The position numbers and the translations under genes were made by a program. From positions 1 through 12,274 of the forward strand of contig CAAFEY010000061.1 in the NCBI GenBank assembly GCA_900761995.1: a stretch of 12,274 nt of DNA, in the 5' to 3' direction. The notes under the pieces are model-generated. The model searched no databases and had not been told where the DNA came from. It saw only the letters and a program-made list of their open reading frames with translations. This DNA comes from an uncultured Collinsella sp. GTDB taxonomy: Bacteria > Actinomycetota > Coriobacteriia > Coriobacteriales > Coriobacteriaceae. This document shows positions 1 through 5,878 of the stretch, piece by piece; the stretch's first letter is position 1; each line of letters opens with the position of its first letter.

Positions 1-474
1 CGAGCGGCAAGCACGCATCTCGGGGGTGTAGACATCGAAGACGCCAGCGTTGTGGGTCTTGCGCTCGAAGGTGTAGCGCTCGACAACGTTCTCGTCGACC
101 TTATAGCCGTGCTGGCTGGCAGCCTGGCAAGCGATGCGGATGCCACCGTTGACGTGCAGCGCGCGCTTGAGCGGCTTGTCAGTCTGGAGACCGACGATGG
201 TCTCCTTTTCGCGGTGGGCGTTATCGATGTAGCCAGCGGGGTGGCTCACGATACCCGTAACGGTCTTGGTGTCCATATCGAGGACACCACCCTGCTCGCG
301 CTCCTTAAGCAGCAGGTCGAGAACCTCGCCCCACAGCTCCTTGGTACGCTCGGTCGGGCCGGCGAGGAACGACTCGTCGCCCTCGTAGGGGGTGTAGTTC
401 TTCTGGATGAAGTCTCGGACGTCAACTTCTCCCGTCCAGATGCCTTCCTTGAAGCCTTCCCATGCCTCCTGCAT
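1..474 (-). CDS. pflB: Pyruvate formate-lyase (formate C-acetyltransferase), N-terminal part, cut by window edge
   Basis: Glycyl-radical enzyme that converts pyruvate and CoA to acetyl-CoA and formate in the cytoplasm of fermenting anaerobes. Reading the minus strand from the ATG at 474-472 gives 158 codons without a stop. The protein starts MQEAWEGFKEGIW and contains FIQKNYTPYEGDESFLAG, then GLQTDKPLKRAL, RKTHNAGVFDVYTP and MRACRS. These are close matches to the conserved N-terminal region of E. coli PflB as I remember it. The active-site cysteines and the C-terminal glycyl radical loop lie outside the window, so catalytic competence cannot be judged. An AGGAG about 10-12 bases upstream of the ATG supports the start. 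The long spacer to the next gene suggests its own promoter. The activating enzyme gene (pflA) is usually close by and may lie further left. Confidence 0.93.
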   Translation of the reverse strand, partial: MQEAWEGFKEGIWTGEVDVRDFIQKNYTPYEGDESFLAGPTERTKELWGEVLDLLLKEREQGGVLDMDTKTVTGIVSHPAGYIDNAHREKETIVGLQTDKPLKRALHVNGGIRIACQAASQHGYKVDENVVERYTFERKTHNAGVFDVYTPEMRACRS

Positions 475-869
475 TGTGTAACCACGCTCCTAGTTACGTG
501 TAATGCGGCGCTCTCTCACACCGCTGCTTATTGAATTCTTGAATGTTCGGCTTGCACTACCGGCTTCTTCCGTTCTTCACCACACGTTGGTGCAGGGAAA
601 ACGTTTGCCCACCTTGGAACTACAACCCAAAACCCAAGATTTCACCCGTTTGAGAAGGATAACATAGCGACCCTCTCCATCTGGGCTGTTATATGTTTCT
701 TTTTTTATATCATAAAGGCGTTTTTTACAAACCCGCAGGAAATGCGAGCGCGAACAACTACCGTTCACCGATTTGTTTGGTATTTTTCCTTGCCTTTGTA
801 CGACGTTCACTCTAGCTGTTATGCCAGCTTTAGCAGGGTAAAGTGCCCCAGAGACCCCGCAGAAACTAC
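475..869. other. Long non-coding upstream region of pflB, AT-rich in the middle
   Basis: About 395 bases lie between the pflB start and the terminator-like hairpin behind kdgT. No open frame here has a convincing ribosome binding site or a recognisable product. The stretch around 690-735 is much richer in A and T than its surroundings and is the likeliest place for the pflB promoter. On the minus strand TTGTAA is followed 15 bases later by TATAAA, and TATGAT overlaps this; the spacing is poor, so I do not call a promoter. A short inverted repeat (AACATA/TATGTT on the minus strand, about 660-695) surrounds a GC-rich centre. If transcription starts near 690-710, the pflB leader is over 200 nt long. 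Confidence 0.5.
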
Positions 870-903
870 AGGGCGGCCACGGGATTTCCCCCGGGACCGC
901 CCT
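870..903 (-). terminator. Hairpin behind kdgT, probable terminator
   Basis: AGGGCGG (897-903 read on the minus strand) pairs with CCGCCCT (870-876), giving a 7-bp GC-only outer stem with further partial pairing of the CCCGGGGG/CCCG core. It lies about 40 bases downstream of the kdgT stop codon. The following minus-strand bases (GTAGTTTCTG) hold only a short T run, so an intrinsic terminator is likely but not textbook. Confidence 0.5.
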
Positions 904-943
904 GTGGCATGGTTAGTTATTTAGCTTTGATTGCCGCTTGGCA

Positions 944-1957
944 TTAGGCGGCTGCGGCGGCCTTGTCGGTCGTTGCCTTGCTGTGGCCCTGACCCTCAAA
1001 ATGCTTGTAGCACCAGCTGGTGACCAGCGGGGTCAAAATGGCCGTCACGATAGCACATGCTGCGACCTGCGCCGTAGCCGTCGCGAGCACCGCGCCGCCG
1101 TACATGGCCTCGTTGACGCTTGCCATGGCAGCAGGCGTGGCCACATTGGCTCCGGCGCAGCTCGAAATGGCCGCACCTGCGACACCCGTACCGCCCGTGA
1201 GCTTATCGACCGCGATGACGGGAATTGCAAAGACCACCGAGCAGATCACGCCGAGCAGGATGCCGGGAAGACCACCGTTGATAAGCTGGCCAAAGGTCAT
1301 GGTCGAGCCCATGGCAAAGAAGACGAGCACGATGATGGCGGAAAGTGCCGGTGCCATCATCTTCTTAAAGCTGGGGAAGAGGTTACCCAGAATAATGCCG
1401 ACGACGATCGGCAGGATGGCGCCCACGAGCGACCAGCCGATCGGAGCCTGACCGGCAGCGCCGAGCACGATCATCGTGACCGGAGGGCCGACAACCAGCG
1501 TGGTGATGGCGACGGCGCCACGCTCGGCCTCATTGCCCATGGTGCCCATCAGACCAGCGTACATAGCGTTGTTGGCGCCGGTGCAAGCGGCCAGCATCAC
1601 CATGGCAGAGATGCCAAACAGGTTGTCGTTGAATACATAAAGGATGAGCAGCGACACGGCAACGACCACGATCTGCTTGACGGCGATGATGATGGCGCCG
1701 CGGGCAGCGGCGGCAGGAGCACTCTTAAACGAAATCGTCGTACCGACGATGAGCAAAAAAGCGCCCACGAGCGGGCCTGCGCCCTGCTGAGTCATGCCAA
1801 GCGTAAAACTGCCGAGCGTTTTGAACAGGTCGGGGAATAGCGTGTTGAGCAGGCAGCCCAGCAAAAGCGGCACCAAAATATTGGCACCCGGGATGGAGGA
1901 CATCTTAAAGAACGGCTCCTTTGCCGCCGGCGCCTCCACCGCAGTCGATTCACTCAT
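944..1957 (-). CDS. kdgT: 2-keto-3-deoxygluconate permease (KdgT family)
   Basis: Inner-membrane secondary transporter of the KdgT family (TC 2.A.10), which imports 2-keto-3-deoxygluconate, usually with protons. The protein is 337 residues, close to the usual family length. It has about ten hydrophobic segments, beginning with NILVPLLLGCLLNTLF near residues 26-41. Family signatures are AACTGANNAMYAGLMG (123-138) and GGTGVAGAAISSCAGANVAT (255-274), followed by PAA. I chose the ATG at 1957-1955 because AAAGGAGAT sits directly upstream; an ATG seven codons earlier (1978) has this same site inside its coding part and no site of its own. The gene lies 108 bases behind the SDR gene on the same strand and is probably co-transcribed. 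The Ala- and Lys-rich C-terminal tail is probably cytoplasmic. Substrate assignment is by family only. Confidence 0.88.
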   Translation of the reverse strand: MSESTAVEAPAAKEPFFKMSSIPGANILVPLLLGCLLNTLFPDLFKTLGSFTLGMTQQGAGPLVGAFLLIVGTTISFKSAPAAAARGAIIIAVKQIVVVAVSLLILYVFNDNLFGISAMVMLAACTGANNAMYAGLMGTMGNEAERGAVAITTLVVGPPVTMIVLGAAGQAPIGWSLVGAILPIVVGIILGNLFPSFKKMMAPALSAIIVLVFFAMGSTMTFGQLINGGLPGILLGVICSVVFAIPVIAVDKLTGGTGVAGAAISSCAGANVATPAAMASVNEAMYGGAVLATATAQVAACAIVTAILTPLVTSWCYKHFEGQGHSKATTDKAAAAA

Positions 1958-2014
1958 ATATATCTCCTTTGGATGCATGCGAATCGTAGCCGCACGCGCC
2001 TATATCAGAAAGAA

Positions 2015-2046
2015 GGCGACGGTCCCGAGTCGCAGGAGCCGTCGCC
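2015..2046 (-). terminator. Hairpin between the SDR gene and kdgT (attenuator or partial terminator)
   Basis: GGCGACGG at 2015-2022 and CCGTCGCC at 2039-2046 form a perfect 8-bp stem with a 16-nt loop. It begins about 20 bases after the SDR stop codon. On the minus strand it is followed by TTCTTTCTGATATAGG, a broken T tract. The structure could reduce read-through into kdgT or protect the 3' end of the SDR message. Confidence 0.45.
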
Positions 2047-2065
2047 GAATAATCGTCGCGGGGTA

Positions 2066-2815
2066 TTACCCGTCCAGAACGATGCCACCGTCGCAGTCAC
2101 CGATCTCGCCGTTCACGAAGCTAGCGAGGTCGGAAGCGAAGAAGAGCACCATCTGCGCAGGCTCGCTGGCCTGGGCGGCGCGGCCCAGAGGAATACCGTT
2201 GATGATGCGCTGAGAATTCTCGTCAGAGAGGATCGAGGTCATATCGGTAAGGGTGAGCGACGGGCACACGGCGTTGCAGCGGACGCCAAACTTGCCGCCT
2301 TCCTTGGCGACTGCCTTGGTTAGACCGTTAACACCGGCCTTGGAGCTCGCGTAAGCCGCAGTGCCGAGCAGGCCGCCGCCGATCTTGCCGGCAACAGAGC
2401 TCACGTTGACGATAGAACCGGCATGTGCCGCCTTAAAGTGCGGGTACACGGCATTCATCATGGTGAAGGTACCATTGAGGTTGATGTCGATGGTGCGACG
2501 CCACTCGGTGTCATCGATCTCGTCGAACTTCTTGGTGCTGATGACGCCAGCGCAGTTGATCAGGATGTTGGTTTGCGGCAGGTCCGTAAAAATCTGCTCG
2601 ACGGTCTCACGTGCCTTGGGCGCATCGGCAACATCGAGCTGATAGAACTTGTTGCCCTCGCCAAGCTCGGCCACAGCGGCCTCGCCCTTAGCAGCGTTCC
2701 TTGCGATGAGCGCGACGTGTCCGCCGCCCGCGACGATGCCCTTGGCGATCTCGAGGCCAATGCCCTGAGTGCCACCCGTGACAATCGCGGTCTTGCCCGT
2801 GAAGTCAAATGCCAT
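2066..2815 (-). CDS. SDR-family NAD(P)-dependent oxidoreductase, possibly sugar-acid specific (KduD-like)
   Basis: Cytoplasmic classical short-chain dehydrogenase of 249 residues, the usual length. Visible motifs are the cofactor loop TGGTQGIG (13-20), NCAG (87-90), N114 in NLNGT, the catalytic Ser in NVSS (139-140), and Tyr155 and Lys159 in YASSK. Two positions are unusual: the common PG after the catalytic region is PS (NAVCPSLTLTDM), and the C-terminus ends GDCDGGIVLDG. AAAGGGGGA, about seven bases before the ATG, fits as ribosome binding site. The gene leads a probable two-gene unit with kdgT. That context suggests a sugar acid substrate, as in KduD (2,5-diketo-3-deoxygluconate reduction) or gluconate 5-dehydrogenase, but the sequence does not resemble E. 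coli KduD closely enough to give the name. SDR function is certain; the substrate is inference. Confidence 0.9.
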   Translation of the reverse strand: MAFDFTGKTAIVTGGTQGIGLEIAKGIVAGGGHVALIARNAAKGEAAVAELGEGNKFYQLDVADAPKARETVEQIFTDLPQTNILINCAGVISTKKFDEIDDTEWRRTIDINLNGTFTMMNAVYPHFKAAHAGSIVNVSSVAGKIGGGLLGTAAYASSKAGVNGLTKAVAKEGGKFGVRCNAVCPSLTLTDMTSILSDENSQRIINGIPLGRAAQASEPAQMVLFFASDLASFVNGEIGDCDGGIVLDG

Positions 2816-2929
2816 GACTCCATCCCCCTTTATATAAGGTGTCTCCTTGCGGGAAGTTGGAGCATCGCACGTGGCGATAAATGAGTCCCAGTCGTCATGG
2901 TGGTGACAACCCCTCGCCTAACCGCGGGC

Positions 2930-2957
2930 ATAATAGTTCTTTGAAACGCTTCAGCAA
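2930..2957 (-). promoter_or_regulatory. Candidate sigma-70 promoter of the SDR-kdgT unit
   Basis: On the minus strand TTGCTG (-35, 2957-2952) is followed after 16 bases by TATTAT (-10, 2935-2930). Transcription would start near 2923, leaving a leader of about 108 nt before the SDR start codon. The motif quality is moderate. The position upstream of the first gene and the operator-like palindrome in its spacer support it. Confidence 0.5.
2942..2953. promoter_or_regulatory. LacI-type operator candidate in the SDR-kdgT promoter
   Basis: TGAAACGCTTCA is a 12-bp palindrome around a central CG with one mismatched pair. It is one base away from TGAAACGTTTCA, the kind of site bound by many LacI-family repressors of sugar catabolism genes. 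It fills most of the spacer between the proposed -35 and -10, where binding would block RNA polymerase. No LacI-family gene is in the window, so the regulator would be encoded elsewhere. Confidence 0.45.
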
Positions 2958-3025
2958 TTGATTTTTTTAACTCTTTATGCGCTCTTTATATTGCCCACTG
3001 CATGAGGCCCGAATATGCGGGTATC

Positions 3026-3074
3026 ATCTTTCACCGAAAATAGTTTCTAGTGTTAGGGGTTTTCGGTGGAAGAT
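3026..3074 (+). promoter_or_regulatory. 15-bp inverted repeat covering the marR-like start codon (operator and/or mRNA hairpin)
   Basis: ATCTTTCACCGAAAA (3026-3040) and TTTTCGGTGGAAGAT (3060-3074) are inverted repeats matching at 14 of 15 positions; the exception would be a G-U pair in RNA. The 19-base loop contains the AGGGG ribosome binding site, and the right arm contains the GTG start codon of the MarR gene. MarR proteins usually bind dyads at their own promoter, so autoregulation is a natural reading. A translational hairpin that hides the start codon is equally compatible. Confidence 0.55.
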
Positions 3075-3515
3075 ACCGATTTCCATGAGCTTGGGCGTCA
3101 GCTCTTAACTGAGTTTGGCAGCATGCATCATCGCATTTCACGCTCTGCGGACAAAGCTCTCGGCGGCGAGATGGCTGTCATGCGCGCCCTCATGCTCGCT
3201 GGCGGTTCGCTCACGCCGAGCGAACTCGCAAATCGCGCCTGGGTCTCGAGTGCCCGCATCGCCAATATCTTACGCACTCTCGAAGCCAAGGGCTGGGTCG
3301 AGCGCGAGCACTCAAAGACCGACCGTCGTCGTGTACACGTCACGATGACCGATAAGGGATTCCAGAATCTCGAAATCAAACGTCGGGAATTCGAGGAGCG
3401 CACCGCGGCCTTCCTCGAGCAGCTCGGCGAAACAGATACCCAAGAGATGGTGCGTCTTCTAAGGCGTTTCAACGAAATTATCGACCGCAATCAAGAAAGG
3501 AGAGATGCCGAGTGA
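3066..3515 (+). CDS. MarR-family winged-helix transcriptional regulator
   Basis: DNA-binding repressor of 149 residues, the normal MarR length. The winged helix-turn-helix spans about residues 47-95: SLTPSELANRAWVSSARIAN, followed by ILRTLEAKGWVER, the wing with DRRRV (86-90) and the closing LT-type segment VTMTDKG. Flanking helices would form the dimer interface. The start is a GTG at 3066 with AGGGG six bases upstream. The stop codon overlaps the start of the ABC gene by four bases (GTGA), so expression is translationally coupled to the exporter. MarR genes in this position normally repress their own efflux operon and release DNA when a small molecule, often a drug or phenolic compound, binds. 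The ligand cannot be read from the sequence. The dyad over the start codon is a candidate target. Confidence 0.93.
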   Translation: MEDTDFHELGRQLLTEFGSMHHRISRSADKALGGEMAVMRALMLAGGSLTPSELANRAWVSSARIANILRTLEAKGWVEREHSKTDRRRVHVTMTDKGFQNLEIKRREFEERTAAFLEQLGETDTQEMVRLLRRFNEIIDRNQERRDAE

Positions 3516-5878
3516 GGATTCTCAAGCTCTTTAAAAAGCATGTCCTGGCACTGTTCACAGCTATCGTACTTATCGTAATCAGCTGCAACGCCGATCTGGC
3601 ACTGCCTACCTACATGAGCGACATCGTCGACGTGGGCGTACAGCAAGGCGGCATCGCCTCGCCCGTGCCCGACACCATTCGTGCCGAATCACTCGATGAC
3701 CTTGAGCTCTTTATGAGCACCAAGGACGCCAAAGCTGTGGAGGCCGTGTTTAACAAGGCTGACAAAAAAGGCATTCGAACGTACAGGGGAACCGAGGATG
3801 AGCGCGCCGACGGCGGCAAGATTACCGATATCATGAGCCTGCCCGAGACCGTCGTCCTTTCGCTCAACCAAGGCATCGACGCCAGCTCCATGGGCGACAT
3901 GATGGGCGCGTCCAGCGAGAAAGACAACAGCGGCGCCCAAGCCATGCCCACGCCCGAGCAAATGGCAGCGATGACGCCCGAGCAGCTCGCCGAGATGCAG
4001 CAGAAGGCCGCAGCGACGCAGAACATGCAAAAGCAGATTGATGCCGACGGCGGTAAGATCACCATGAAGAGCCTGCGTCTGGGCATCGAGGGCGGTCTGG
4101 TAGACCAAAGCAAGCTCGTCGAGGGCGCCAACCAAATGGCGGATAAAATGGGCTCCATGTCGGGCTCCATCGTCACTCAGCGCGCCGTGAGCTATGTGCA
4201 GGATGAGTACAAGGCGCAGGGCATCGACCCCGCCGACGTGCAGAACGCCTACCTGGGCCGCATGGCGACCACGATGTTTGGTCTGTGCCTGATCTCACTG
4301 GTCGCCACCATCCTAACCGGCGCCGTGGCCTCGCGCACCGCCTGTTCCATCGCACGCGACCTGCGCCGCGAGACCTTCAACAAGGTCATGCACTTCTCGC
4401 CAGCCGAGGTGGGCAAGTTTAGCCAGGCCTCGCTCATCACTCGCTGCACCAACGACATTCAGCAGATTCAGATGGCCGCAACCCTGTTTATCCGCATGTG
4501 CCTCATGGCGCCCGTCATGGGCATCGTCGCCGTCATGCGCGTCCTGGCCAACCACACCGGCCTGGAGTGGACCATCGCCGTGGCCATCATCGCGGTCTCG
4601 GCCGTCGTCGGCGTGCTTATGGGCCTCACCATGCCCAAGTTCAAAAAGATGCAGAGCTTTGTGGACCGCGTGAACCTTACCGCCCGCGAGCTGCTCGACG
4701 GCCTTATGCCCATCCGCTCGTTTAACCGCGAGGAGCATGAGCTCGAGCGCTTTGACCAGGCGTCCCTCGACCTGATGACCACGCAGCTCTACACCAACCG
4801 CGCCATGAGCTTTATGATGCCGCTCATGATGCTCGTCATGAACTGCATCACCGTGCTTATCGTCTGGTTTGGCGCGCAGGGCGTGTCCGACGGCGTGATG
4901 CAGGTCGGCAACATGATGGCGTTCATCTCCTACACCATGCAGATCGTCATGGCGTTTATGATCCTCACCATGGTTTCGGTTATCCTGCCCCGCGCCGAGG
5001 TCGCAGCAGAGCGCGTGGAAGAGGTCATCACCTGCCCCACGAGCATCAACGACCCTGCCTCGCCCAAACTGCCCGCAGCCAGCGCGCCGCGCGGTGAGCT
5101 CACCTTCCGCGACGTGAGCTTCCAGTACCCCGATGCCCGCGCCGATGTCATCAGCGGCGTGAACTTCACCGCACATGCCGGCCAGATGCTCGGCATCATT
5201 GGCTCAACGGGTTCGGGCAAGTCCACGCTCGTGCAGCTGATTCCGCGCCTGTACGACGTCACCGGCGGCAGCATTTCGCTCGACGGCATCGACGTGCGCG
5301 ATATGACCCTTTCCGAGCTTCGCCGCCGCATTGGTTACATCCCGCAGCAGGGGCGTCTGTTCTCGGGCACTGTCGAGAGCAACCTCAAATTTGCCGGCGA
5401 CATGGTGAGCGATGATGACATGCGCCAGGCGGCACGCATCGCACAGGCCGAGGACTTTATCGCCGAGCGCGAGGGCGGCTACGACTCCCCCATCAGCCAG
5501 GGCGGCTCCAATGTCTCGGGCGGTCAGCGCCAGCGCCTGGCCATCGCCCGCGCGTTGGCCAAAAAGCCCGAGGTCGTGGTGTTCGATGACTCGTTTAGCG
5601 CCCTCGACTACAAGACCGACGCGCGCCTGCGCGAGGAGCTTGCCAAAAACGTTACCGACGCCGCGCTCGTGGTCGTGGCCCAGCGCATCGCGACCATCAT
5701 GCACGCCGATCAGATCATCGTGCTCGACGACGGCCACGTAGTGGGCACCGGCACGCACGAGGAACTGCTGCACAACTGCCCGGCATACCTGGAGATCGCA
5801 CAGTCGCAGCTTTCCGCCGAGGAGTTGGGGCTTACCCAAGAAGAGATTGAAGCCGTCATGGAAGGAGGCGAGCGCTAA
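3512..5878 (+). CDS. Heterodimeric ABC exporter, subunit 1 (degenerate ATP site, large extracellular insert)
   Basis: Type I ABC exporter half-transporter of 788 residues. Order: TM1 at about 10-32, a long hydrophilic region at about 36-247, TM2-TM6 at about 252-493, then the nucleotide-binding domain from about 528. Motifs are Walker A GSTGSGKS (564-571), Q-loop Gln612, signature VSGGQ (668-672), Walker B VVVFD and D-loop SALD (696-699). Two catalytic positions deviate: Asp693 replaces the usual Glu after Walker B, and Gln724 (VVAQRIATI) replaces the switch His. This is the pattern of the degenerate half in heterodimeric exporters such as TM287/288, LmrCD and BmrCD. The insert between TM1 and TM2 is rich in Met, Gln and Ala; typical exporters have a short loop there. 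The start is GTG at 3512 with AAAGGAG nine bases upstream, overlapping the MarR stop. Substrate is unknown; drug or lipid export is likely. Confidence 0.93.
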   Translation: MRILKLFKKHVLALFTAIVLIVISCNADLALPTYMSDIVDVGVQQGGIASPVPDTIRAESLDDLELFMSTKDAKAVEAVFNKADKKGIRTYRGTEDERADGGKITDIMSLPETVVLSLNQGIDASSMGDMMGASSEKDNSGAQAMPTPEQMAAMTPEQLAEMQQKAAATQNMQKQIDADGGKITMKSLRLGIEGGLVDQSKLVEGANQMADKMGSMSGSIVTQRAVSYVQDEYKAQGIDPADVQNAYLGRMATTMFGLCLISLVATILTGAVASRTACSIARDLRRETFNKVMHFSPAEVGKFSQASLITRCTNDIQQIQMAATLFIRMCLMAPVMGIVAVMRVLANHTGLEWTIAVAIIAVSAVVGVLMGLTMPKFKKMQSFVDRVNLTARELLDGLMPIRSFNREEHELERFDQASLDLMTTQLYTNRAMSFMMPLMMLVMNCITVLIVWFGAQGVSDGVMQVGNMMAFISYTMQIVMAFMILTMVSVILPRAEVAAERVEEVITCPTSINDPASPKLPAASAPRGELTFRDVSFQYPDARADVISGVNFTAHAGQMLGIIGSTGSGKSTLVQLIPRLYDVTGGSISLDGIDVRDMTLSELRRRIGYIPQQGRLFSGTVESNLKFAGDMVSDDDMRQAARIAQAEDFIAEREGGYDSPISQGGSNVSGGQRQRLAIARALAKKPEVVVFDDSFSALDYKTDARLREELAKNVTDAALVVVAQRIATIMHADQIIVLDDGHVVGTGTHEELLHNCPAYLEIAQSQLSAEELGLTQEEIEAVMEGGER

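Noticed and set aside
577..810. 77-codon minus-strand open frame upstream of pflB
   Set aside because: No ribosome binding site, no recognisable sequence, Cys/Lys/Arg-rich composition, and it overlaps the AT-rich stretch that more likely holds the promoter.
938..1840. 300-codon plus-strand open frame opposite kdgT
   Set aside because: It lies entirely antisense to a well-recognised permease. Its His-, Arg- and Asp-rich composition is what GC-rich antisense frames produce, and it has no ribosome binding site.
2066..2815. Naming the SDR kduD
   Set aside because: The link rests only on the neighbouring kdgT. The sequence differs from E. coli KduD throughout outside the general SDR motifs, so no symbol is given.
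4313..5176. 287-codon minus-strand open frame inside ABC subunit 1, and the similar frame at 6658-7746 inside subunit 2
   Set aside because: Both are antisense to conserved ABC domains, His- and Asp/Gly-rich, without recognisable motifs. They are by-products of codon bias.
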